Part shown: positions 44,321 through 54,395 of the stretch, piece by piece | Layout: each line of letters begins with the position of its first letter | Numbering within the stretch: position 1 is the first letter of the stretch | Origin: Tetracentron sinense | Lineage: Eukaryota > Streptophyta > Magnoliopsida > Trochodendrales > Trochodendraceae | DNA length: 64,000 nt | Reading direction: 5' to 3' | NCBI GenBank assembly: GCA_015143295.1 | Contig: CM026557.1 | Coordinates: forward strand, 28,119,760 to 28,183,759 | The notes under the pieces: generated by a model | Databases searched by the model: none | Seen by the model: the letters and a program-made list of their open reading frames with translations, nothing else | What the model was told of the DNA's origin: nothing | Made by a program: the position numbers and the translations under genes

Positions 44321-45850
44321 TAATTTCAAATAATTGAGTTGATCCTTATATCAAAACCGAACTTGAAAACCCAGCATGGTATTATCGATGAAATGGTTTT
44401 ATCGAGGAAATTTATTTTCTGTATCAAAAGAAATGTAATAATAAAGTTATTATTTTGCTTTTAAAGAATTTTCAAATGTTTTACAAGTTCAAGTTGGACT
44501 AAAAAGTATCAAAGAGAAGAAGGGTTCTCAATATAAGCCAGGGATTAAAGACAGTATTAGATATTGTCCCATAAACTTATAACAATATTGGAAGTAGAGG
44601 GACTGATATGTAAACAAATCTTGAGATAGAACTACCTGCAAGTAATTCTCTATTTTCTGGAGGTTAATCACATTGTGTTAATGGACATTAATTGTGATTG
44701 GTGGAAGTCCAGGGATATAGATAAAATTCTATAATCCTAATGGAGAATAGGAAAGGTGTTTCCTAGTAACAATGCTTTAACCGAAAGGTGAGTACTTGGT
44801 CCCACAATCCGAACATAAGAGATCCCTTTAGATCCCGCACACAAGGACTTTCTTAAGTGTGTAATTTAATTAAATAATTAAATTAATTTATTTCTCTAAG
44901 AAATCACTATATGGTATAGCGAAGCTCTAAAAGGTGAAATTACATTAAATGTGAAAAACCAAATGGGTAGGACCCATTGGGGAATGTGATTAAAGATCAA
45001 AGAAATTGACCAAAGGGGTTTGGAACCCATATGGGCGTGTGGGGTGGGGCCCACCTAGGGTGGGACGCCCACTCCATGGAGATTGCTTTATTGTTTGTCT
45101 TTTAATTAGTTTCTAATTAATAAACACCTTATTGGATAAGGTTTGTTAGTAGTTACTAATTAAAGATTCCCTATTTCTTAGGGATTCTATTAATTTCTTG
45201 CTAATCAAGGAATCCTAATTGGATTAGGATAATGATGGGATTAGTTGGACACTAATGGATAAGATTAGTTTCTATTTTGATTAATCCTAATTAATTAAAG
45301 GAGAAACCAAATAGGAAACTAATTAAGGACTTCTAATTGGATTAGAAAGTGGAGTCTTAGGTTGCAAGCAACCCAAGCATATCCTATAAAGAAGTGGACG
45401 TCCAAGGAGTTGGACACAATTAAATTTTTCCAGAATTTCCAGATTTGGAAATATTCCTCTCCCCTCAATCTCACGCCCTCCCCTCTCCAATTAGAGGTGT
45501 ACGGTCAGCCCCCTTTCCCCTTTTCTTCTCTATTCTTGTGTTCTTGCTTTGAGTATCAAGAAGAGATCAAGAACCCATCTTGAAGGATAAAGATTGGATC
45601 TTTATTCAAGATTTCTAGAGCTGGATTTTTGGAAGGGTCATTAACTTCCATTAGAGAAAGCTTTAAAGAAAAAGAAGGTCCGTGTGGATTGCGAAGGAGA
45701 CTGGCACTTGTGAAGTTTTGCCGGTATCGTTATTATCGGGGATTTGACTTAACAATTTCAAAGTCGCAAAGGTGTTGTGATTTTAACTCTCATTGAATAA
45801 AATCAATTAGAATCTTAGTCAAATCTTGGGATTCGATGTATGCCCCCCAA
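44321..45850 (+). repeat. AT-rich LTR-like segment, probably another solo LTR
   Basis: Composition and phrases such as 'cctaattggattagg' and a 'ggaccc...ggttt' region resemble solo LTR I in the other orientation. It interrupts the leader of N near 45850. I could not define termini or a convincing duplication. No gene seen; a 73-codon ORF at 45362 is not supported. Confidence 0.35.
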
Positions 45851-46734
45851 GAACTATTTTTCTAAAATTAAAAAGAGGCATACTTTCATTGTCACTGGAC
45901 AAAAGACGGACTCAATGTGAGTATAATGTGTATGTAGATGAAAAATAAAAAAAAATGATGATGTAATTATTTTTTTATTTTTGATTGGGTGTGACAAAGC
46001 ACATGTGATCCGTTAGGGCAGACGGACGGAGGTCCAACGTGCTTTTACCTAGGTTGTGGGGAACCTATCAGGTCAAGGTTAGGGATAGGTACGGTGAAGA
46101 CCTAATCGCCTGGGATTTGAACCTCATATACTATGTTGGGTGTAAGGTTGGATATAGTTTATTACAAGCACATGTTTGACTCATTACATGCCCCTGAGTG
46201 AGTGCTTATCCGGCTAGAATGTGCCCAGGTAGTCAATCATGATTGGGGAAAGGTATAGGGTTCAAGCAGGTTAAGGTTTAGGATAACCCTCCTTGGATAG
46301 GCTGCTTGTAGACTATACCCTATACTAAGTTATATGTATGAATGCTGGGTTGATGCAAGTGTGTTCCTAGCAGGATAGGAGGCTCACTTAACACCGTATA
46401 TGCGATTCTCTTGAAAAGTGGCGATTGGTGTAAGCGGGAGCGTTCAGAATCCTTCCCTGAGGGTAATCACCCACCAGGAGTAACTCCGCGGACCTCTAAG
46501 ACTGTTAAGCAACTAACACTGAGGATGATCATCCACCAGTCGTTAGTGTAATAAGCTTCACTAATGGGTTCAATTGGATAATTATACTACTATGACATGT
46601 ATGAGATGCACAGTGTACATAATTAGCCAAAAGATGTAAAATAATTAGTGTTAAATTAAATACTTAGACATTTTAACAAATTTGATGTTTATTTGGCTTA
46701 AACCTAGGTTCCGGGTTGAACATTAGGTCTATCT
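45851..46734 (-). other. Leader of Ogre-like element N
   Basis: Non-coding. 46000-46320 matches M's leader (24090-24346 plus 29059-29110) in inverted orientation. It lies downstream (on the minus strand) of the primer site at 46735. Confidence 0.7.
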
Positions 46735-46751
46735 CCCCAGCAGAGTCGCCA
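46735..46751 (-). other. Primer-binding site of Ogre-like element N
   Basis: TGGCGACTCTGCTGGGG on the minus strand, four bases after the LTR end. This sequence is characteristic of Ogre/Tat elements, where it pairs with an arginine tRNA (family knowledge, not checked here). Confidence 0.7.
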
Positions 46752-46755
46752 GAGC

Positions 46756-47096
46756 TGTGAGCACGGGTTTTGGAATCCTAAAAAATCTCATGGATTTAGA
46801 GTCACCACCTATTCATTCAGAAGGGATAAGTCTTCAGGATTTAGATAAGGTCTTGGTCTGTGATTCCGATTAGGGTAAGAGGTTCGGTTAAGTCCGGGGA
46901 ATGTGTTAGGCACCCTGAAGCTTCCATTTTTCAATGGCTCCCTCCTCCCTAAGTTTAAGCCAATTAAAGTCAAAGTCTGTTAAAATGCTTAAGTGTTTAA
47001 GATAAGATTAATTTAAGAAAAAACAGCTAACTAAGGTCGAACCCGGGTTGGGTTGCCTACATACTCACATAGGGGTGAGATCAGATCGAGTGTAGT
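46756..47096 (-). repeat. LTR 3' end of Ogre-like element N, cut by C
   Basis: Ends '...cgtgctcaca' at 46756 on the minus strand. The stretch is interrupted by C's insertion at 47097; the rest of the LTR should resume beyond the window. Its upstream part matches M's LTR at 15920-16097. Confidence 0.75.
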
Positions 47097-47375
47097 TGTC
47101 GCGCCCCAAAATACCCCCTAGGAGTTAAGGGATACTTTAGAGGTGACTACGTGTACCTGCCAAACCATCCTGTAATGCAAGAGGCTAAACATGATATAAT
47201 ACAATGATAATCAGAGCGCGGAAACTAAACATAAGTGCGGAAGCATAAGCCAACTTTTTCTTTTCTTCTATAACTCCAAATAGTATTCCAAGTTAACATA
47301 TACCAAATACAATCAAAGTAAAGGTGGACATGCCCACCTATCAAAATACAAAAGGAACTCTCTAACCCTCTCCTC

Positions 47376-47516
47376 TCAACAGTGGTCGAGGTATGGCCAC
47401 ACCTCCAAGTCCCCATCCTCCAGAGACTGCCATGGGATAGGTGGCTCCCTCTCCTCTACATACTCCTCCTCGACCCAAGGCTCGGGGTCGAGGACATCCA
47501 CAGTACCTGCCGACAT
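47376..47516 (-). CDS. Conserved acidic LTR micro-ORF, copy 8 (C 3' LTR)
   Basis: A 46-residue ORF with ATG at 47516 and TGA at 47376-47378. It starts MSAGTVDVLDPEPWVEEEYV, continues EEREPPIPWQ and ends VWPYLDHC. It is the same length as B's copy with no indels, and many of the differences are synonymous. An in-frame ATG upstream lies in the hairpin. Unknown product; the best candidate, with B's copy, for a functional peptide. Confidence 0.5.
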   Translation of the reverse strand: MSAGTVDVLDPEPWVEEEYVEEREPPIPWQSLEDGDLEVWPYLDHC

Positions 47517-47526
47517 AAAAGTACGT

Positions 47527-47545
47527 CTGAGCATGGAATACTCAG
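47527..47545 (-). other. Conserved LTR hairpin (C)
   Basis: CTGAGTATTCCATGCTCAG on the minus strand, 10 bases upstream of the MSAG start. Confidence 0.6.
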
Positions 47546-47796
47546 CGAGTACAAACTACTAGCTAACCATAACAATAGCGAAAGCATAACAACAGTGAGC
47601 AATACAAGATATTAATTTAAAGCAATAGTGAAAGCATAAGATACATAGCCATATCTTGACATGCGTGTATGAATGCAAAAACCTCGGTAAAACTCATGTC
47701 TCGGAAACCTTTTTTTCGTGTCTCGGTCAAATCATGTATGTGTGTCATGTCTTGTCTTGTATTTCATGTCTTGATTTGTTCTTGACTTGTATACTT

Positions 47797-48072
47797 GTGA
47801 GCCAGAGGCTAGCACCCTTCCTGAGGCTACCAACCTCCTTGTCATGTTCTTGTTCCATTTCTCTTGTGAGCGAGAGGCTAGCACCCTTCCTTGGGCTACC
47901 AACCTCCTTGTCATGTTCTTGTTCCATTTCTCTTGTGAGCTAGAGGCTAGCACCCTTCCTTGGGCTACCAACCTCCTTGTCATGTTCTTGTTCCATTTCT
48001 CTTGTGAGCCAGAGGTTAGCACCCTTCCTTGGGCTACCAACCTCCTTGTCATGTTCTTGTTTTGTTGTTGAT
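47797..48072 (-). repeat. 69-bp tandem array in C's 3' LTR
   Basis: Four units at 47797, 47866, 47935 and 48004, each with 'gtgagccagaggctagcacc' and 'ccttgtcatgttcttgttcc'. Open frames across it (up to 140 codons on the minus strand) reflect the repeat length being a multiple of three. Confidence 0.93.
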
Positions 48073-49035
48073 TCATCATGTATAAATACAATCTTGGAAA
48101 ACCCAGTTTCATGCATGCATGTGTACTCGTGTGCGTGCCAATAGTGACAATCATGGGGACACGTGTAACAAGAGGGATATCGCATCATATTTCAATTCAT
48201 AGTATAACATGTAAGCATTTAGGTGATCAACATGGCATTTGGTCAAGTCATCATTTACAAGAATAATTACATAAAGCTTACATCCATTTCCCTTATCAAT
48301 TTCATTTATTCTTGGTTTAGGCATATTATCAAACATCCGGTGTGCAACATTTTAGTAGTTTTATTTCCCCTTTTAGCGCATAAATTTCCAACACAACATC
48401 CAAGTATGTTCATTATTCATAGAGTGCCCTTCCACCATTTTCCATACCCACATTTCACCACGTCCAACGGCATCCAATCGCCTCTACATCCACCATTCAT
48501 ACATACAACCCCACATTCACATTTATCTTGTTTAGGTTTAGGAGGAATAACACATTTCAAGTAAGGGAAGATACAAGACCAACATCATAATGTCAAAGGG
48601 GAAAACTAGATTATTGCTAAAGAAAGTTAGTAGAGTGTACTAACCTAGAATCAAGGCTTGAATCCTTGGTAGGGACCTTGATTGAAGCTCCAACTTGAAA
48701 GATGAAGCCTTTGCTTGAAAGAAGCTTGAGTTGGGGAAGAAATCCCTTTCAAAAACATGAGTGAGGGCTGCCCTAGCTTTGAGAATGCACCCCACCCGAG
48801 CTTGAGTTGAAATCTTGAAGAAAACGTGTTTGGGGACGATCTAGGGTCTTCACCCCTTTGATTTCTTCTCCAAAAGCAACCTAGGTTTAGGGAACCCTTT
48901 TCTCTTCTCTCTTATCTCCCAAATCTCTCTAAGTATAGTGAATGATGCCCTAAGGCTCGGGCAAGCCTTAAGGAGAAAGGGTTTAACCCCCAAAAGACGA
49001 AAAAGCCCTTAATGAAAATTCTGAAAAACACGAAG

Positions 49036-49222
49036 ACCGAGCGATCGGTGGTTATGACCGATCGATCGGTTGCCTACCGAGCGATCGGTATTTATGACCG
49101 ATCGACCGGTCAAAAACTCACTCTCTGGAAAATTTCCCCATACAAAATTTCTGACTGTGCGATAGATACCGATCGATCGGTTATGGACCGATCGATCGCT
49201 GACTGGACCGAGCGATCGGTGC
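49036..49222 (-). promoter_or_regulatory. Palindrome cluster in U3 of C's 3' LTR
   Basis: About eight ACCGATCGATCGGT-type sites arranged as in F (13292-13478), in two groups around 'ttttgtatggggaaatttt'. Confidence 0.5.
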
Positions 49223-49432
49223 TCTGTATGTCTGGACTGTTTTGACCATATCTTTTGACTCGCTCGTCGGATTTCGACGATTCAACTTGCGTTGGATCCG
49301 TCTTTCGAAAACGAACATTTCTGACGTTTCGGAATTTCCGATTTCTCCCTTATTTATTAATTGGACTACAAAAACGGCCAATTAGCTATGAAGGTGCTAT
49401 TCATTAAGAATGAAAAAGTCCGGGGTGCTACA

Positions 49433-49446
49433 TTCTCCCCCCCTTA
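49433..49446 (-). other. Polypurine tract of element C
   Basis: Minus-strand 'taagggggggagaa' directly before the LTR start, after 'aatttcggggatgaaatt'. Confidence 0.8.
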
Positions 49447-49524
49447 CAAAAATTTCATCCCCGAAATTTGGACGATACATACATGTACAAAACCAAAACA
49501 AAATCACAAGCCATATACACAAAC

Positions 49525-51648
49525 CTATTCAAACAACTCAGGATACTTTGCTTTGACTTCGGCTTCACGCTCCCACGTGGCTTCTTCTCTCGCGTGATGT
49601 TGCCATTGCACTAGAACTAGCGGAATAGTCTTGTTGCGAAGTACTTGGTCTCTTCGATCCAAAATATGAACCGGTTTCTCAACCAAAGTGAGATCCTCTC
49701 GAATCTCAACCGGATCAAGCTCGATGACGTGAGAAGGATCCGGGATGTACTTCCGAATCTGGGAGATATGAAACACGTTGTGGACCGCCGCCATGTGAGC
49801 GGGCAAAGCAACACGGTAAGCAACTCCACCGACTCGAGTAATGATCTCGAACGGACCCACATATCTCGGGCTAAGCTTGCCTCTTTTCCCGAATCACATA
49901 ACACCCTTGGTCGGTGAAATCTTGATAAACACAAAGTCACCGACTCGGAATTCAAGATCCCTCCTTCGGTTGTCGGCATAGCTTTTCTGTCTGTCCTGTG
50001 CGGTCTTCAACCTCTCCCGTATAAGCTTGACCCTATCCGTGGTTCGTTCAATCAACTCGGGGCCCAAAATCTTTCTTTCTCCAACCTCATCCCAATACAA
50101 GGGGGATCTACAACTTCTTCCATATAAGGCTTCAAAAGGTGCCATTTGTATGCTTGCTTGATAACTGTTATTGTAGGCGAATTCCACCAAAGGTAGGTGA
50201 TCCTCCCAACTTCCTTTAAAATCCAACATACAAGCTCGGAGCATGTCTTCTATCACTTGATTCACCCTCTCTGTTTGCCCGTCGGTCTGTGGGTGGAAAG
50301 CCGTGCTAAAGTCTAGTCGGGAACCCATAACATCCTGAAAGCTTTTCCAGAACCTGGATGTGAATCTTGGGTCTCTATCCGACACAATACTCACTGGCAC
50401 CCCATGCAATCGGACTATTTCCTTGATGTATAGCGCCGCTAACTGATTGGAGTTGAATGCAGTCTGGTATGGTAAGAAATGAGCGGACTTCGTGAGTCTA
50501 TCAATAACTACCCATATAGCATCGGTCTTCTTGACCGTCTTCGGCAATCCCACGATAAAGTCCATAGAGATATGTTCCCATTTCCACTCGGGAATAGGGA
50601 GAGACTGCAAAAGACCCGCCGGTCTCAAATGCTCTGCTTTCACCTGTTGGCACACCAAACACCGTGCCACATACTCCGCAACCTCCCTTTTCATGTTTCG
50701 CCACCAAAAGTGACTCTTGAGGTTCCGATACATCTTTGTCCCCCCGGGATGCACTGTATACTTAGACCGGTGAGCTTCGTCCATAATCTCTCTCCGAAGG
50801 TCTGCATTGGCTGGGACACAAAGCCTTCCCTTGAATGTAATAGCACCTCGGCTAGTGAGAGAGAAGTCCGTACTACCCTTGGCCACTTCCATATCCCGGA
50901 AAGCCAACAAGTCAGTGTCTGTGGCTTGATACTCCTGGATCAAGTCTATAAGGTACGGCCGAATTGTAACATTTGCCAAAACTGGACTGCGGACAGAATC
51001 GTTCACACTGATGTCTAGATTTTCCAAATCGTCTAACAGTCTCCATTCCCGCACCAACATGTGAGCCAACAACCCCGATGGTTTCCTACTCAGAGCGTCT
51101 GCCACCACATTTGCTTTTCCCGGGTGATGTTGGATAGTGCACTCGTAGTCCTTTAAGAACTCAATCCAACGCCGTTGTCGTAAGTTTAGCTCTTTTTGGG
51201 AAAAGAGATACTTGAGGCTCTTGTGGTCCGTGTACACATAGAACTCCACCCCGTACAGATAATGTCGCCAAATTTTGAGTGCAAACATGACCGCCGCAAG
51301 CTCCAAGTCGTGAGTGGGGTAGTTCTTTTCATGCTCTTTCAACTGCCTTGATGCATAGGCAATGACTTTCTTGTGTTGCATTAGGACACACCCGAGTCCG
51401 ACGTGCGAGGCATCACTATACACCTCATACCCAAAAGGTCCAGATGGCACAGTAAGGACAGGGGCTGTGGTGAGGCGTTTCTTCAACTCTTGGAAACTTA
51501 CTTCACATCGGTCACTCCAACTGAACTTTGCACTTTTTCTTGTCAAGTAGGTGAGAGGTGCAGACGAACTGGAGAATCCCTCCACAAATCTCCGATAGTA
51601 GCCTGCCAATCCGAGGAAACTACGTATCTCCGTGACGCTCTTGGGCCT
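49525..51648 (-). pseudogene. pol: Pol of element C, 3' part (RNase H-integrase-chromodomain)
   Basis: Continues the pol frame from 61047 after B. RNase H has [20 protein letters not shown] and [10 protein letters not shown]; integrase has [35 protein letters not shown] and [15 protein letters not shown] at 49894-49896 replaces an arginine codon (CGA in B) just before the chromodomain, which remains intact to the end at 49525 (ILDRRDQVLRNKTIP, EEATWEREAEV). The single nonsense change would remove the chromodomain from the protein. Confidence 0.93.
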
Positions 51649-51860
51649 TGTAGCACCCCGGACTTTTTCATCCTTAATGAATAGCACTTTCGTAGCTAAT
51701 TGGCCGTTTTTGTAGTCTAATTAATAAATAAGGGAGAAATCGGAAATTCCGAAATGTCAAAAATGTGCGTTTTCGAAAGACGGATCCAACGCAAGTTGAA
51801 TCGTCGAAATCCGACGAGCGAGTCAAAAGATATGGTCAAAACAGTCCAGACATACAGAGC

Positions 51861-52048
51861 ACCGATCGCTCGGTCCAGTCAGCGATCGATCGGTCCATAA
51901 CCGATCGATCGGTAGCGCTATCGCACGGTCAGAATTTTTGTATGGGGAAATTTTCCAGAGAGTGAGTTTTTGACCGATCAATCGGTCATAAACACCGATC
52001 GCTCGGTAGGCAACCGATCGATCGGTCATAACCACCGATCGCTCGGTC
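51861..52048 (+). promoter_or_regulatory. Palindrome cluster in U3 of B's 5' LTR
   Basis: About eight sites: ACCGATCGATCGGT (perfect palindrome), ACCGATCGCTCGGT and ACCGATCAATCGGT. The 3' LTR repeats it at 59391-59578 with one substitution (CTCTCGGT). Confidence 0.5.
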
Positions 52049-53039
52049 TTCGGGTTTTTGCAGAAATTTCAGTAAAGGCGTTTTCGTCTTTTGGGTGTTA
52101 AACCCTTACCCATAAGGGTTTGCTCGACCCTTTGAGGCCTCACTTACAACATTTGAGGGATTTTGAGAGATAGAGAGAGAAGAGGAGAAAGCTCTAACCT
52201 AGGGTTTGGTTTTGAGAAGGAAATCAAAGGGGGTTTAAGAACCATAGCTCACCCCAACTCGAGTTGCTTCAAAAATCGAGGCCCAAGCTCGTGTGTGAAC
52301 CATTCTCCAAGCTAGGGCAGCAACCCAAGCACGTTTTTGAAAGGGGTTTCTTCCCCAACTCAAGTCTCCTTCAAGCAAGGGCTTCCTCCTTCCAAATAGA
52401 GCTTTTATTTCAAGGTTTCTTCAAGATCAAGCCTTGATCTAAGGTTAGTACACCCTACTAACTTACCCTAGCAATAAATCTAGGTTTTTCCTTATGAAAT
52501 ATGATTCTTGTTAGTATGTTTTATTCTTTGCAAAATGAGTCATCTATAATAAATATAAACAAGATAAAGAAAGGGTAGGGATGCTTGGATGGAGGTTGGA
52601 TACGGCGATTGGATGCCGAATGTGTGATGTATGATGTGTGGGTTGTGGATTGGAAAATGGAGGATGGGCATAGTACAAATAACAAACTTACCATTGTGTG
52701 ATTGAATGGAAAATATGCATTTAAAAGAAGGAGATAAACTACTAAGGAATAATGTATGAAAGTGTTTGACAAAATACCTAAACTATGAATAAATGATCTC
52801 AATGAAGAATATAGGAATGGGTTTTATGCATGTGTTCTTATAAATGATAAATTGATCAAATGTTATGCAAACTACTTATGTTACCTATATTCATATCATG
52901 AATTGAATTATAATGTCATATTTTGGTTATTTCCATTATCATGATTGTCACTATGGACACGTACACGAGCACGCATGATAGCATGAACCGTGATTTCAAG
53001 AGCATGTGCATATAATAAACAACAAGAAAATATTGCATG

Positions 53040-53357
53040 TCAAGGAGGTTGGTAGCCCAGGGAGGATTCGGGCACTAACCTCTGGCTCACAAGGAAACCA
53101 TGCATTTCATAACAAGGAGGTTGGTAGCCCAGGGACATTCGGGTGCTAGCCTCTGGCTCACAAGTGCATTGCATAACAAGGAGGTTGGTAGCCCAGGGAC
53201 ATTCGGGTGCTAGCCTCTGGCTCACAAGTGCATTGCATAACAAGGAGGTTGGTAGCCCAGGGACATTCGGGTGCTAGCCTCTGGCTCACAAGTGCATTGC
53301 ATATCAAGGAGGTTGGCAGCCCAGGGAGATTCGGGTGCTAGCCTCTGGCTCACAAGT
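53040..53357 (+). repeat. 64-bp tandem array in B's 5' LTR
   Basis: About five units at 64-bp spacing (53113, 53177, 53241, 53305), each with 'caaggaggttggtagcccag' and 'gctagcctctggctcacaag'. Related in sequence to the arrays of C and F. Confidence 0.93.
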
Positions 53358-53616
53358 TACAAGATGGAGGTTTACAAGATGATGATCATGCATTCATGCA
53401 TGCACGCATACATGATTTCTACGAGGCATACCGGGACATGACAAGGGTTTTCAAGCATGAGTTTTATCAGCATTTTCGCATTCATGTACGCACGTCAGGA
53501 TGCTTGTATTGTGTCATGCCCTATACTGTTTCTTTGTGAGGTTTCTATTACTGCTTGTATGATATTACTATTATGTGTTTTTATTATTGTTATGGTCTGC
53601 TAGTAGCTTGTACTCG

Positions 53617-53635
53617 CTGAGTATTCCATGCTTAG
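53617..53635 (+). other. Conserved LTR hairpin (B)
   Basis: CTGAGTATTCCATGCTTAG; one C-to-T change leaves a G-T pair where F has G-C, so the stem is kept as RNA. Confidence 0.55.
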
Positions 53636-53645
53636 CCGTACTTTC

Positions 53646-53786
53646 ATGTCGGCAGGTACTGAGGGAGCCCTCGACCCGAAGCCTTGGGTCGAGGAAGAGT
53701 ATACAGAGGAGAGAGAGTCGGCTATCCCATTACAGTCTCAGGCGGACCGAGACCTCGATGCGTGGCCATACCTTGACTACTGTTGA
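53646..53786 (+). CDS. Conserved acidic LTR micro-ORF, copy 9 (B 5' LTR)
   Basis: A 46-residue ORF with ATG at 53646 and TGA at 53784-53786. It starts MSAGTEGALDPKPWVEEEYT, continues EERESAIPLQ and ends AWPYLDYC. Same length as C's copy, with no indels. B's own 3' LTR lacks it because of a deletion, so this is B's only copy. The frame is open upstream through the hairpin (EYSMLSRTF). Confidence 0.5.
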   Translation: MSAGTEGALDPKPWVEEEYTEERESAIPLQSQADRDLDAWPYLDYC

Positions 53787-54071
53787 GGGGAGAGTATGAG
53801 AGGGTCTTGTGTATTTTGATATTTTGATAGGTGGGCCTGTCCATCTTAGACTTAGACATGTCTTGTATTTATGTTAACTTGGAATACTATTTTGGATCAT
53901 CAGAAGAAATGAAAATTTGTTTACGCTTTCGCATATATGATAGCTTCCGCGCTCTGATTATCGTGTTAGACTGTATTTTATCTTGTGCATTACAGGATGG
54001 TTTGATAGGTAGGCAGTGTGACACCTAAAATATCCCTAAACTCCTAGGGGGTATTTCGGGGCGTTACAGAG

Positions 54072-54084
54072 TGGTATCAGAGTT
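54072..54084 (+). other. Primer-binding site of element B
   Basis: TGGTATCAGAGTT, three bases after the LTR, complementary to the 3' end of initiator-Met tRNA in its first 11 bases. Confidence 0.9.
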
Positions 54085-54395
54085 CTAGGCATTAGAGTCC
54101 CTAAGGTCGCTTAGATGATTGAACAAGGTATTAGAATCACCTTAGAGAGTTGTATTCCAAGTATAGACTAACCAGTTAGTCTTAGTCAAAATGGGTTGAA
54201 CTTCAACTGAACTTAGAGTCCTACGCTAGGAACACAGATTGTATGTTATGCTATTGTGTTATATACCATGTGTACATTATTTGTGTTGTGCTTATTAAAT
54301 ATGCTTGATGAATATGTATTGAGTGAATTGCGAAATTTGTACTAAATGCGTATCCAAGTTAGACTCATGTTGTATTGTCGTTCTTAGGAGAAATC
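54085..54395 (+). other. 5' leader of element B
   Basis: Non-coding leader between the primer site and gag. It holds a donor-like 'aacaag|gtatta' near 54126 and ends with an acceptor-like 'gttcttag|gag' at 54387, 8 bases before the gag ATG. Confidence 0.6.

Larger units (their letters stand above)
47097..49432 (-). repeat. 3' LTR of element C
   Basis: A 2336-bp LTR starting TGTAGCACCCCGG (49432) and ending GGGGCGCGACA (47097). Same architecture as F: palindrome cluster, tandem array, hairpin, acidic ORF. The first ~450 bp are very similar to F and B. Confidence 0.95.
51649..54068 (+). repeat. 5' LTR of element B
   Basis: A 2420-bp LTR, TGTAGCACCCCGG to GGGGCGTTACA. Contains a palindrome cluster (51861-52048), a 64-bp array (53040-53357), the hairpin (53617-53635) and the acidic ORF (53646-53786). 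No clear TATA box seen. Confidence 0.97.

Noticed and set aside
43561..45850. Exact termini and target duplication for LTR-like segments
   Set aside because: Several candidate TG/CA ends were tried but none gave a convincing 5-bp duplication, so only approximate repeats are reported.
47732..48154. 140-codon minus-strand frame and overlapping frames over the C array
   Set aside because: A 69-bp unit is a multiple of three, so any frame without a stop in one unit stays open; no other support.
54072..54084. tRNA-like match
   Set aside because: Only the 3' terminal complement of initiator-Met tRNA is present; it is a primer-binding site, not a tRNA gene.
54375..54395. Upstream TTG start for B gag
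   Set aside because: MRRN at ATG 54396 is the shared start in A, B and C; the extension overlaps the acceptor-like site.
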